From: Bdellovibrionales bacterium RIFOXYD1_FULL_55_31
Lineage (GTDB): Bacteria > Bdellovibrionota > UBA1018
Direction of reading: 5' to 3'
Length of the DNA: 35,904 nt
Assembly (NCBI GenBank): GCA_001770175.1
Contig: MEQK01000086.1
Span: 65,521-101,424 of the forward strand
Part shown: piece after piece, positions 23,823 to 32,690 of the stretch
Layout of the letters: each line of letters begins with the position of its first letter
How positions within the stretch are numbered: position 1 is the first letter of the stretch
Position numbers and translations under genes: made by a program
The notes under the pieces: model-generated
Database searches by the model: none
The model's input: the letters and a program-made list of their open reading frames with translations, nothing else
Told to the model about the DNA's origin: nothing

Positions 23823-25586
23823 ATGTTCGTTGCAGCTTTTCAGTTCATGATCGTCTATGGAGGATCGAAACGAGTCGCGAGCACCACGGATCTTATTGCC
23901 AAATTGAGCGATTCATTGCGGGGTTCTGCAAGATTTGGCAAAAGTCCTCAGTCTTCAGTATCCGCACCGGCGGAACCAACACGTGTGCTCATTGAGCTTG
24001 GTGAACTGGTCCAAGGTATTTTGGATCATGAGTTTCATAAGGATGGGCAGGACGTCTGGGGTGGAGTTCAGAAAGCGTGCGGCGAAGCCCTCCTGAATTG
24101 CGGAAGGTTGTTTCTGAGTTCGAACTCTTCGGCCCTCGAACATTTGCGAAATCTTCGCCGAAATCTTGAAATCTTGTCGGGCTTTGCTCTGCCCGACCGC
24201 GTAACGATTCACGTTCCCGAGGGATATGCCTATTACGCCGTTTATCCGGAGCTTTACGCCGAGGCGGCCGCTCGGCTCACAATATCGTCTCACCAAGGCT
24301 TCAGCGTGATTGGGCTTCGGAGTATCGGGACCAGTCTTGCCGGACTGGTCGCGGCGGCGCTCGGGGCCAGTGTTTTGCCAGTCACGCTCCGTCCGACCGG
24401 TAATCCGTTCGAAAGGCGGCTGAAGATATCGGAGTCCCTCGAGGCGAAGCTCATGGCTGGAGCTCATCAGCTTGTTTATGCGATTGTGGACGAGGGGCCG
24501 GGGCTATCGGGGAGCAGCTTTCGATCTGTTTGTCACTGGCTGCAGGAACGGGGAGTTTCGCGTTCGAGAGTTGTCCTGTTCCCGAGCCATCCAGGCGAGC
24601 CGGGACCCTCGGTATCGGAAGAACACCGGAGTCAGTGGCGAGGCTTCAGGAAGGCAGTCGTGACTTTCGAGGAATATTTCGATCACCAGCTCCGCCGTTG
24701 CGAGGATATTTCGGGTGGACGTTGGCGCAAGAAGCTGCTGGCGAATTCGAAGTCGTGGCCAGCGAGCTTTCCCCAGCAGGAACGGCGCAAGTATCTGTTC
24801 ACGGACGGCGCGAAGACATATCTCGCCAAGTTTTCGGGAATCGGGCGCTACGGTGAAGACAAGTTGGCAAGAGCGAATCTTTTTGCCGAGGCAGGGTTCG
24901 CTCCCGAGGTGATGGGCTATCACTCCGGGTTTATCCTGATGCGCTGGCATGAGGATGCGGTGCCTTGCGGAGAAGAGATCGTCAAGCGGCACCGGGAGAG
25001 CCTTGTCGTGAGTGTCGGGAAGTACCTTGCCATGATTCGACAGCAGTACCGGAGCGCAGACGACTTGACGGGTGCTTCGATTCGGGAATTATTCGGGATG
25101 GCGGCCGCCAATTCGCGCGAGAAGTTCGGGAATGCTTTTGATCGTGGTTTGAAAAGAATCGAAGCGCTGATCGAGAATGTGGCGGGCGCGGTCGTCCGTA
25201 CCGCCACCGACAATAAGATGCACGCGTGGGAATGGATCAGGCTTCCCGGCGGCAGGTTTTTAAAGACGGACGGACTGGATCACCATTCGTCGCACGACAT
25301 CGTGGGCTGCCAGGACATTGCCTGGGACATCGTCGCGGCGAAAATCGAACTTCGCCTGACGGACTCCGAATTTGAAAAAGTCCTGGCGTTCGCCGACCCA
25401 GGAGGGCCGCGAGGCAATGGGTTTTCATCGGAAAAAGAGCGCTTTTTCAGTGTCACCTATCTGGCTTTTCAAATGGGCTACTTTTCGAACGCCGCGCGGT
25501 GCATGACTCACGATCCCGAGGAAGAAGCGCGTCTGCAACGGACTTCTGACCGGTATGCCCGTCGGTTGGCTGATCGACTCAGATAG
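23823..25586 (+). CDS. Phosphoribosyltransferase-like domain fused to kinase/phosphotransferase-like domain
   Basis: The track start at 23628 would overlap the divergent dehydrogenase by 126 bases, so I choose the ATG at 23823 (587 aa). AGGAG lies only one base before it, so the start is not certain. Residues ~130-265 read as a type I PRTase: core 'VIGLRSIGTSLAGLVAAAL' and a PRPP-loop-like 'VDEGPGLSGSSF' (acidic pair then glycine-rich loop). Residues ~322-560 resemble an aminoglycoside-phosphotransferase/choline-kinase fold. They carry 'TYLAKFSGIGRYG' with a candidate ATP Lys, a hinge 'LMRWHEDAV' and the acidic segments 'LKTDGLDHHSSHD' and 'GCQDIAWDIV'. I do not know a named protein with this architecture. 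The neighbours suggest a phosphorylated sugar or nucleotide-like product, which is inference. Confidence 0.7.
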   Translation: MFVAAFQFMIVYGGSKRVASTTDLIAKLSDSLRGSARFGKSPQSSVSAPAEPTRVLIELGELVQGILDHEFHKDGQDVWGGVQKACGEALLNCGRLFLSSNSSALEHLRNLRRNLEILSGFALPDRVTIHVPEGYAYYAVYPELYAEAAARLTISSHQGFSVIGLRSIGTSLAGLVAAALGASVLPVTLRPTGNPFERRLKISESLEAKLMAGAHQLVYAIVDEGPGLSGSSFRSVCHWLQERGVSRSRVVLFPSHPGEPGPSVSEEHRSQWRGFRKAVVTFEEYFDHQLRRCEDISGGRWRKKLLANSKSWPASFPQQERRKYLFTDGAKTYLAKFSGIGRYGEDKLARANLFAEAGFAPEVMGYHSGFILMRWHEDAVPCGEEIVKRHRESLVVSVGKYLAMIRQQYRSADDLTGASIRELFGMAAANSREKFGNAFDRGLKRIEALIENVAGAVVRTATDNKMHAWEWIRLPGGRFLKTDGLDHHSSHDIVGCQDIAWDIVAAKIELRLTDSEFEKVLAFADPGGPRGNGFSSEKERFFSVTYLAFQMGYFSNAARCMTHDPEEEARLQRTSDRYARRLADRLR

Positions 25587-25605
25587 ATTCGGGCACGAAG
25601 AAGGC

Positions 25606-27681
25606 CTAGTTGCGGAGGCGATTGCCGAGCCAGATCGTCTCGAATCTGCCAAGCTGGATGCTCGCTTTGCCATTCCGGAGTTCCAGGATCTGTTCCTTAC
25701 CCGTCAAATAGTCACTCAGATGAATGCTGTTTTGAATCGCGAGTTCTGGAAAGGGTGTGAGGTCCAGCGTAACGGTAGTGGGTCTGTCGTTCAGATGGTG
25801 CACGACCAGTACCGTTTCGCCACTGAGTGAGTGCTCGCGGCCATAGCTCAGCACGTCCTCGCAATCATTCGTTATGCGCAGAATTCGTCCCCGCCGCAGA
25901 GCCAGGCTCGAACGCCGAACGACAATCATTGTGTGAAGGTGATCGAAGGTGCTCGAGGCGAGAAGCGGTCCTTTGTGCATAGCCGCTGATTCGAATGCAT
26001 CGCGTGGAATCGGTCCGCGCCCGAGGTCACGCGTATCGAACGTGCTCAGGGCTTCAATTCCGAATTTGCCAAAGTACTCTGCGCGAAGCCGTGCCTCTGC
26101 CTGAACAAATGTTACGTTGTTCCCGGCCGCGATCTCGTCACCATAGTAGAGCACCGGCATTCCGTCCTGACTCATAAGGAACGAATAGGCTAGGCGGATT
26201 CGGTCAATGTCATTACCCAAAAACTCGGCAGCTCTGCCAGCCACGCCGTTTCCATCCCTGAACGACGCGCCTCTTCCTTCTCGGAAAATGCTTTGAAGTA
26301 CGGGTTTATGCGCCTCAGGAAGCATTTCCAGCGTGAGTTCATCGTGGACTCTCAAAAAGTTCGCCCAGATCGCGTTATGAGGCAGGGGCAGGGTTTCGAG
26401 GCGGCTTAGGAATTCTTCATAATAACGTTTGTTGCCGCTGATCAGGGTAAGCCACGAGGCGGTCATTCCTTCGAACTGATAGGCAATCTGTGATTCGCTC
26501 GGGGTCTCGATGAGTTTGGATGCGAGTGGGAGCTTCACTTCGGTGCGCGCGCTCCGGCCGAAGTACCGGACGATATCATCAAGCTTCTGACACGCCTCGA
26601 CCTTGAGGCGCGAGGCGGGCGCGATGTGTTTGAGAAAGTGGCTCAGGAGTTCGACGACCAGGTGTGTGCGGGCGTGATTTTCGGCCCTTTTGTCCAGGAA
26701 CGGAATGGCGTCCAGGCGAAAGACATCGATGCCTTTGTTTGCCCAATGAGCAAGCAATCCATAGGCTTCCTTGAGTACCTGCGGATTTCGATAATTCAGA
26801 TCCAGCTGAAAGGGATAAAACGTGTGATAGATCCAGAGCTTTCGCCCATCCGAAAGCTTGACCTCGCGGTAATGGCAATCGGCGATTTCCGGAAAAATCA
26901 AACGGCGATGCACCTCGTGTGAGGCTCCGCCCTCATCCATCTCTTTATAGACGACGACCTTTCCAGCGGATGATTCATAGCGCCGAAGAATGGCCGGCGC
27001 ATTCTCCCGGGTGATGAAGCACTCGCGAAACCTGTCATCGCCGTTCAGTAATGCTTGGAACCAGGGATGCTGATCAGATACGTGGTTCAGCACCAGATCC
27101 ATCTTGACCTTCATGGCATTTTTCTTGGCCTCGCGAAGAAAATGCTCGAAAGCCTCCGTTCCTCCGAGACGGGGTTCGACGTTCAGGAAATCCATCACAT
27201 CGAACCCGCCGTCGAGGCCCGCGGAACGCAAGAAAGGCAGTGGATAGAGTTGATCAACACCGAGGCCTTTCAGGTATGGGATCATCCGTGCGGCGGTTTC
27301 GAACGTGCCGGTTTTTCCATCCACGCCGAATTGATCAGGGTAGAACATGTATTCGACCGTGTCTTTCGGCCACTGGGCTTCGATGGAAAGATCGAGTTCC
27401 TGTAGCTCGGGTGGACGAGTCGTTCGGGCCTTCAATACCGCTTCTTCAAAATCGAGGATGGCCTTTCCGATCACCCGGGGATCCCTTGTTTGAAGAATTG
27501 AACCGAGGGTGGAGACCAGATGTGTTCTCGTCAAATGCTCAACGGGGACGAGTCCTTCGAGCTCAGAAGGGTACGAGAGAAGAAAGTCGGTGCCGTACTG
27601 GCTCAGCTCTTCCATGACTCGCTTCAAAATGTCGGGAGAACTTGAAAAATAGTCTGTTAAGTCTTCCACGGGCGCCCCCAA
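25606..27681 (-). CDS. GH13 alpha-amylase-family enzyme, trehalose-synthase-like
   Basis: A 691-residue cytoplasmic (no signal peptide) glucoside-transforming enzyme. The TIM-barrel motifs are complete: 'DLVLNHVSDQH' (195-205), nucleophile Asp324 in 'GIDVFRLDAIPF', acid/base Glu362 in 'RLKVEACQK', and transition-state Asp447 in 'FLRVHDELTLEM'. The last motif closely resembles trehalose synthase (TreS), while the ~100-residue N-terminal helical extension and overall length recall amylosucrase. I therefore call it TreS-like without fixing the substrate. The track start is a TTG with no ribosome site; a GTG four codons on is an alternative. Tail-to-tail with the PRTase-kinase gene, 20 bases apart, no terminator visible. 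Confidence 0.82.
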   Translation of the reverse strand: MGAPVEDLTDYFSSSPDILKRVMEELSQYGTDFLLSYPSELEGLVPVEHLTRTHLVSTLGSILQTRDPRVIGKAILDFEEAVLKARTTRPPELQELDLSIEAQWPKDTVEYMFYPDQFGVDGKTGTFETAARMIPYLKGLGVDQLYPLPFLRSAGLDGGFDVMDFLNVEPRLGGTEAFEHFLREAKKNAMKVKMDLVLNHVSDQHPWFQALLNGDDRFRECFITRENAPAILRRYESSAGKVVVYKEMDEGGASHEVHRRLIFPEIADCHYREVKLSDGRKLWIYHTFYPFQLDLNYRNPQVLKEAYGLLAHWANKGIDVFRLDAIPFLDKRAENHARTHLVVELLSHFLKHIAPASRLKVEACQKLDDIVRYFGRSARTEVKLPLASKLIETPSESQIAYQFEGMTASWLTLISGNKRYYEEFLSRLETLPLPHNAIWANFLRVHDELTLEMLPEAHKPVLQSIFREGRGASFRDGNGVAGRAAEFLGNDIDRIRLAYSFLMSQDGMPVLYYGDEIAAGNNVTFVQAEARLRAEYFGKFGIEALSTFDTRDLGRGPIPRDAFESAAMHKGPLLASSTFDHLHTMIVVRRSSLALRRGRILRITNDCEDVLSYGREHSLSGETVLVVHHLNDRPTTVTLDLTPFPELAIQNSIHLSDYLTGKEQILELRNGKASIQLGRFETIWLGNRLRN

Positions 27682-27911
27682 GGGATGTGGCCGATTTTCT
27701 GTGTAAAATACGTCGTATGCGGATTAGGCGTGATATTGACAAATCCAGGTACGCGCTTCAAGGCGAGATCCGGGTCCTGAGCATTTTTATAAGGCCGGCT
27801 GTTTGGAGGCGAACCTTATTGTCTTCCGTTAGGCAATCCTTCGGCCTATAATCGGGTGCGTTGTTCCACCAAAAATATCTTGCGGAGAGTACGGAGTATA
27901 CGGGAGTATAA
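27682..27911. promoter_or_regulatory. Divergent promoter region, GH13 enzyme / EamA exporter
   Basis: A 230-base gene-free stretch. It contains a perfect -10 box TATAAT at 27847-27852 on the plus strand, ~60 bases before the EamA ATG, but no good -35 at the right spacing. AGGCCG (27792-27797) and CGGCCT (27842-27847) form an inverted repeat, the right arm abutting the -10 box, so a regulator bound there could block or loop the promoter. No convincing small gene is present. Confidence 0.45.
27883..27910 (+). repeat. Three near-identical Shine-Dalgarno-bearing repeats before EamA gene
   Basis: CGGAGAGTA, CGGAGTATA and CGGGAGTATA follow one another directly up to one base before the ATG. Each contains GGAG; only the last is at a normal distance (about five bases) from the start codon. 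Confidence 0.75.
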
Positions 27912-28820
27912 ATGCGTTTGGCTCTGATCTTGTTTTTCGCTGTCTTCTGTGCTTCGACATCCGGTATCTGGATCAAGTTGGCAACCGCTGAACCGGGTGT
28001 GGTCGCCTTCTATCGTTCCTTCTTCGCTTTTCTGATCTTCTCGCCGGCAGTCGTTTCAGGATTGAAACGAGGCCACATGAGCTTCCGCCAAATCGGCTGG
28101 AGTCTGGCGGCCGGCTTTGTTTTTGGATTTCACATCCTGATCTGGATCATGGCCGTTCGCCAGACGACGCTGGCCAATGCCGCGCTATGTTTTGCCGTGA
28201 ATCCCGTCGTCACCGCGGTATTCGGGCACTTTTTCTTTGACGAGCGTTCGGACCGGACTCTCTGGCTCTCGATCGGTCTGGGCATTCTCGGCATCGCGGC
28301 CATCGGGGGAGTGGATGTTTCGCTTTCGCCTCAATATCTGAAAGGCGACCTGCTGGCTCTCCTTTCCGGAATCGTGTTCACGTTTTATCTGCTGATCGGG
28401 AAGAAAATGCGGCGTGACGCTGATTCCGCTTCCAACAGACACTACATGGGCCTTCTGTATTTCGGTTCGGCTTTGGTGACCGGAATCATCGGTCTGAGCA
28501 ATGGCGCGGAATTTTCGGGTCTCAGTCAGAAGACATGGCTCGCGCTCGCCGGATTGACGGTATTCCCGACGATCCTCGGTCACGGCACTTTCAATTACCT
28601 GGTAAAGTTCCTGCCCGCCTCGGTTGTTTCGGCGGGAACTCTTGCCGAACCGCTCTTTGCCGGGTTCATGGCTTTTCTGCTGTTTGGAGAAGGTGTTACC
28701 GCGGGGACCATCACAGGTTACATCCTTATTACGACCAGCATCGGGTGTCTGACATGGTCGCTGGAGCGAGCGCGATCCTTAAGAATTCAAAAAGCAGGTA
28801 TGTCGGTCGGGCTTTCATGA
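27912..28820 (+). CDS. EamA-family (DMT superfamily) metabolite exporter
   Basis: A 302-residue inner-membrane transporter with about ten hydrophobic helices arranged as two EamA repeats. The first begins 'LALILFFAVFCASTSGIWIKLA' with the typical 'AFYRSFFAFLI'. The second runs from 'LKGDLLALLSGIVFTFYLLIGK' to 'EPLFAGFMAFLLFGE', where 'EPL..G' is a strong EamA signature. Such proteins export amino acids, nucleobases or other small metabolites; the substrate is unknown. The upstream leader carries a TATAAT box and tandem GGAG repeats. Its stop overlaps the convergent AI-2E gene by six bases. Confidence 0.92.
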   Translation: MRLALILFFAVFCASTSGIWIKLATAEPGVVAFYRSFFAFLIFSPAVVSGLKRGHMSFRQIGWSLAAGFVFGFHILIWIMAVRQTTLANAALCFAVNPVVTAVFGHFFFDERSDRTLWLSIGLGILGIAAIGGVDVSLSPQYLKGDLLALLSGIVFTFYLLIGKKMRRDADSASNRHYMGLLYFGSALVTGIIGLSNGAEFSGLSQKTWLALAGLTVFPTILGHGTFNYLVKFLPASVVSAGTLAEPLFAGFMAFLLFGEGVTAGTITGYILITTSIGCLTWSLERARSLRIQKAGMSVGLS

Positions 28821-29951
28821 AGCTCGTTTTCGAAGTTTTTCCTCTGTGGTCTCCCTGTCCCGGAGCGTTTCTCTCGATCTTCGCACGACGATCGGCCAGA
28901 TCTGAAGTAGCGCTGTCAGAGCCGTTATCAAAATCGGTCCGAAGAATACCCCCATGATCCCGAAAAATTGGAGGCCTCCAAAGATCGCGACCAGACTGAC
29001 CAAAGGATGAATAGAACTGCGTCCCTTTAGGACGAGCGGGCGTACGAAGTTGTCGATGATTCCGGCGAAGACTCCCACACCGAGCATCACTACGAGTTTG
29101 AGCCAGGCGCTTTGGACATACAGATAGATTACCCCGGCTACCCAGATCGGAGTGGTTCCGAGCATGGGGATCCATGCGAACAGGAAGGTCGCAGCACCCG
29201 CGAGAAAGGCGCCTGGGACGCCCAGAGCGATGAAGCCGATGACGAGCACCGCGGCCTGGGCGGCCGCGGCGGCAAGCGTGGCCCAGATCACCGAAACCGT
29301 TGTATTCTGGAACGCTCGTGTCAGTTCTGTTTGGACGACAGGGTCAAGCGGCACTCTCGTCTTCAGCCAGTTCAGGAAAGTTCGTCCGTCCAAGAGAAAG
29401 AAGAAGCACGCGAGGCCCGACAGAGCCGCCTGCAGCAGGATAACAGGGAGCTTCGCGGCTAACAGCACGACCCACCCGCTCGCCATTCTGAACCCGCTTT
29501 GAAGCGCCGCGCGGAGTTGCCTCTCAATGTTTGCCGGGTCACCGATCATGGATCGTAACGGAGGCCAGCGGCTCAGTTCCTCGAAAATCGACTGAAAGGA
29601 TAATTTCTGTTCCGAGAGACTCTCTCCGATGGCGGTTGCCTGCTTGACGGCGAGCAGAATAAGAAGCGAAAAAGGGCCGACGATCAGGAGGAAGACAGCA
29701 AGCGTCACGATTGTTCCCGTCCACTTCCTTCCGAAGCCTGATTTGACGAGCCTGTCAAAGACGGGAATCGAGAGGTTCGCGAATATCGCACCGCTGAGCA
29801 CTGCCAGCAAATAGGGAGCGACCATTCTGAACGTGACGACCAGTACCAGAGTCAGAAGAATGACGAATAGCGTGACTGATATTCTGTTCGACGGTTCCAG
29901 TTCGCGTTCGTTTTGTGTCACATGTGCGAAACTGCAATTTCTGAGCTGCAC
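28815..29951 (-). CDS. AI-2E family transporter (PerM/YdiK-like)
   Basis: A 378-residue inner-membrane protein with about eight helices. The conserved AI-2E pattern is visible in 'GVPGAFLAGAATFLFAWIPMLG' and near the C-terminus in 'VRPLVLKGRSSIHPLVSLVA' and 'FFGIMGVFFGPILI'. The family includes the autoinducer-2 exporter TqsA but also Na+/H+ antiporters and uncharacterised permeases, so signalling should not be assumed. Only two bases separate its start from the Ca2+-type ATPase stop, so they form one transcription unit and may both serve ion homeostasis. The first ~20 polar residues make a later internal start possible. Confidence 0.9.
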   Translation of the reverse strand: MQLRNCSFAHVTQNERELEPSNRISVTLFVILLTLVLVVTFRMVAPYLLAVLSGAIFANLSIPVFDRLVKSGFGRKWTGTIVTLAVFLLIVGPFSLLILLAVKQATAIGESLSEQKLSFQSIFEELSRWPPLRSMIGDPANIERQLRAALQSGFRMASGWVVLLAAKLPVILLQAALSGLACFFFLLDGRTFLNWLKTRVPLDPVVQTELTRAFQNTTVSVIWATLAAAAAQAAVLVIGFIALGVPGAFLAGAATFLFAWIPMLGTTPIWVAGVIYLYVQSAWLKLVVMLGVGVFAGIIDNFVRPLVLKGRSSIHPLVSLVAIFGGLQFFGIMGVFFGPILITALTALLQIWPIVVRRSRETLRDRETTEEKLRKRAS

Positions 29952-29953
29952 GC

Positions 29954-32617
29954 TTACCTTGAATAAAGAAGGTTCTTCCGGATGAGTAGCTTTTCGAGTT
30001 CAACCGCCCAGAAGACGGAAGTTGAAATGACGAGGCAAATCGCGAGTTCCTGCGCAGTGAGGGGCTGTGTCTTGAGTAGATCATTGAGAAACGGCACATA
30101 GATCGTGGCCAGTTGAAGCATGAGCGTAGAAATCACCGTAAGAAGCAGGGGACGGTTCGAAAGAATTCCGATTCTGAACAGAGACTCGCGTTCCGAACGT
30201 ATGGCCAGGACGTGGCCCATTTGCGAAATGGATAAAACGGTGAATACCATCGTTTGCCAGTGGTCGTTTCCCCGTCCGATACCCCATGCTTCGGTCCAAA
30301 GTGAAATCGCCCCGATCAGAAGCCCGACGAAAATAACGTGCTGCCAAAGCCCGTCCGCGAAGATGCTTGAGTGGATGGGTCTGGGAGGTTTTTTCATGAT
30401 CCGTGATTCGGCTGGCTCAACGGCTAGCGCGAGACCGGGGAGTCCGTCGGTGATCAGATTGACCCAAAGGATCTGAATCGCGACGAGCGGGATCGGCAAT
30501 CCAATGAAAGGAGCGAGAACCAGGGCCCAAAGCTCTCCGGAATTGCCGGTCATCGCATAGCGAACAAACTTTCGAATATTGTCATAGATGCGGCGTCCCT
30601 CTCCCACGGCCACGACAATGGTCGCGAAATTGTCGTCGAGAAGCACGAGGTGCGACGCTTCGCGCGCTACATCGGTTCCTTGCTTTCCCATGGCGACGCC
30701 GATATCAGCCTTTTTCAGCGCCGGAGCGTCGTTAACTCCGTCTCCGGTCATCGCGACGACTTCTCCCCGTTTTTGTAGAGCCGTAACGATTCTGATCTTT
30801 TGCGCCGGATTCATTCGAGCATAAACTCTCAGTTTTTCGACGCGATTCTCGAGTTCGGCATCGGGGAGTTTTGCCAATTCCGTACCTGATATGATGGATT
30901 GTTCGCCGTGAGCGATCGCGAGCTGGCGCGCGATCGCGTGAGCTGTGATCACGTGGTCGCCGGTAATCATGATCGGCGTTACCCCGGCATCCAGACACGC
31001 ACGCACCGACGTGGCGGCTTCAGGCCGTGGCGGATCGGCAATTCCCGTCAGGCCCAGAAATGTCAGATCAGTCTCAACGAGGTCCGGCGTGACCCGGTCG
31101 ACGGGATTCTTGAGCTTACGGTAGGCGAGTGCGAGGACTCGCAGTCCTTGAAATGCCATTCGTTTCGCGGCTTCTTGGAGTTGAGCCTTGTCAATCAAAA
31201 CCTCACCGGTCGAAAGGAGCAGCTTTTCGCATTTATTGATGATGGACTCAGGAGATCCTTTGCAGAAAACGGTCACGCCATCTTCATCGCGGTGAAGAGT
31301 TGACATCGCCTGACGGTCGGAATCGAAAGGAAGTTCGGCAATTCTGGGAAGCTCCTCTGAAAGTCGGCGTTTCTCGAAACCACGATGTTCGGCCAGGGCA
31401 AGAAGGGCCACTTCACTGGGGTCACCCGTGACTGATCCGTCGGGGGCCAGGGAAGCATCGTTACTCAAGGCCATCGCTTCGAATATGCGATTCAGTTTCG
31501 GGCTGACGGAAGCTAAGCTGTCATCAGCTGCTATGGTTCGCCCGTCCGTGAAGAGTTCTTTCACTTGCATCCGATTCCGCGTTAACGTTCCGGTTTTGTC
31601 CGTACAGATGTGTGTCACGGATCCCAAGGTTTCGACGGCCGGCAACGAGCGAACGAGGGCCTGGTGTTTCGCCATTCTGCGGGCACCGAGCGCGAGGCCG
31701 ATCGTGACTACGGCCGGGAGCGATTCGGGGATGGCCGCGACGGCGATACTGATTGCCGTGATGAACATCTTCAGGATTTCTTCACCACGCAATACGCCCG
31801 CTCCGAAGAGAACGACGCAAATTCCGAGAACCGCGATTGAGAGCCGCCGACCGAGATGATCGAGACGGCGCTGCAATGGGGTTCGCACCTGTCCCTGGAT
31901 CGATCCGCTCGTGAGGAGGGAGGCGATTTTTCCCAGTTCGGAGTGCATCCCGGTGGCGATTGCGATCCCCTTCGCCCGCCCGCTGAGCGCGATCGTGCCC
32001 TGATAAGCCAGATTGATTCGATCACCGAGCGCTGAATGAGGGTCGGTGAGAATGGCGGTTTGCTTTTCGGCGGGCACGGATTCACCGGTCAGGGCGGATT
32101 CGTCGAATTTCGCCTGAATGGCCTCGATGAGGCGGAGATCGGCCGGAATCTTGTTCCCCGCTTCGATGAGCACCAGGTCACCGGGTACGAGCGAGATTGC
32201 CGGAACCATTCGCGGTGTTGCGTCTCGAATTACCCGGCATTCGGGGGTCGCCATGGAACGCAGCGCTTGAATGGCCTGTTCCGCTTTGTACTGCTGGAAT
32301 GTCCCCATTGCGGCATTCAGAAGTACGATCAAGAGGATCACGACGGAATCTTTCAAATCTCCGACCGCCCCGGAAATGATCGCCGCGCCGATCAGGACGA
32401 TGATCATGAAATCGCTGAGATGTTCGGCGAAGATGCGCATCCGGCTACGGTGCTGTTGCTCCCGGATCGTGTTTGATCCGTACCGTTTCAGACGACGCGT
32501 CGCTTCGGACGAGGAGAGACCCGAACGGAGGTCAACGGAGAGCTCTTTGGCGATGGACTCAGGATCAAGAAGATGCCACGTGGGGGTGGGTTTTTCTTGG
32601 GTCAGGCCGGGCATCAC
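29954..32617 (-). CDS. P2-type Ca2+-transporting ATPase, SERCA/PMR1-like
   Basis: An 887-residue cation pump in the inner membrane. The phosphorylated residue is Asp340 in 'CTDKTGTLTRNRM'; the actuator loop is 'TGES' (177-180); the hinge is 'MTGDGVNDAPALKKA'. Calcium-site residues of SERCA are conserved: Glu298 in 'AAIPESLPA' (M4), the Asn and Glu in 'TGNSGELWAL' (M5), and Asn, Thr and Asp in 'WVNLITDGLPGLAL' (M6). This favours Ca2+ over Na+/K+ or Mg2+. The start is GTG-ATG without a clear ribosome site, so Met2 may be first. Cotranscribed with the AI-2E gene downstream and perhaps the GH43-like gene upstream. Confidence 0.93.
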   Translation of the reverse strand: MMPGLTQEKPTPTWHLLDPESIAKELSVDLRSGLSSSEATRRLKRYGSNTIREQQHRSRMRIFAEHLSDFMIIVLIGAAIISGAVGDLKDSVVILLIVLLNAAMGTFQQYKAEQAIQALRSMATPECRVIRDATPRMVPAISLVPGDLVLIEAGNKIPADLRLIEAIQAKFDESALTGESVPAEKQTAILTDPHSALGDRINLAYQGTIALSGRAKGIAIATGMHSELGKIASLLTSGSIQGQVRTPLQRRLDHLGRRLSIAVLGICVVLFGAGVLRGEEILKMFITAISIAVAAIPESLPAVVTIGLALGARRMAKHQALVRSLPAVETLGSVTHICTDKTGTLTRNRMQVKELFTDGRTIAADDSLASVSPKLNRIFEAMALSNDASLAPDGSVTGDPSEVALLALAEHRGFEKRRLSEELPRIAELPFDSDRQAMSTLHRDEDGVTVFCKGSPESIINKCEKLLLSTGEVLIDKAQLQEAAKRMAFQGLRVLALAYRKLKNPVDRVTPDLVETDLTFLGLTGIADPPRPEAATSVRACLDAGVTPIMITGDHVITAHAIARQLAIAHGEQSIISGTELAKLPDAELENRVEKLRVYARMNPAQKIRIVTALQKRGEVVAMTGDGVNDAPALKKADIGVAMGKQGTDVAREASHLVLLDDNFATIVVAVGEGRRIYDNIRKFVRYAMTGNSGELWALVLAPFIGLPIPLVAIQILWVNLITDGLPGLALAVEPAESRIMKKPPRPIHSSIFADGLWQHVIFVGLLIGAISLWTEAWGIGRGNDHWQTMVFTVLSISQMGHVLAIRSERESLFRIGILSNRPLLLTVISTLMLQLATIYVPFLNDLLKTQPLTAQELAICLVISTSVFWAVELEKLLIRKNLLYSR

Positions 32618-32642
32618 GATTCAGGGTTCAAGAATGGAACCA

Positions 32643-32660
32643 CGCGACGGGAATGTCGCG
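32643..32660. other. Perfect 6-base-stem hairpin between GH43-like and ATPase genes
   Basis: CGCGAC-GGGAAT-GTCGCG, six paired bases with a six-base loop, in the 73-base gap. There is no T-tract after it on the minus strand, so it is not a standard terminator. It may modulate read-through or mRNA stability. Confidence 0.5.
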
Positions 32661-32690
32661 GGTAGTGGAAATCTTAGGCTGACGGCTTAG

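Noticed and set aside
27642-27976. Short ORFs in the GH13/EamA intergenic region (27642-27851 +, 27758-27976 -)
   Set aside because: They overlap real genes or promoter features, lack ribosome sites and show arginine-rich, non-protein-like composition.
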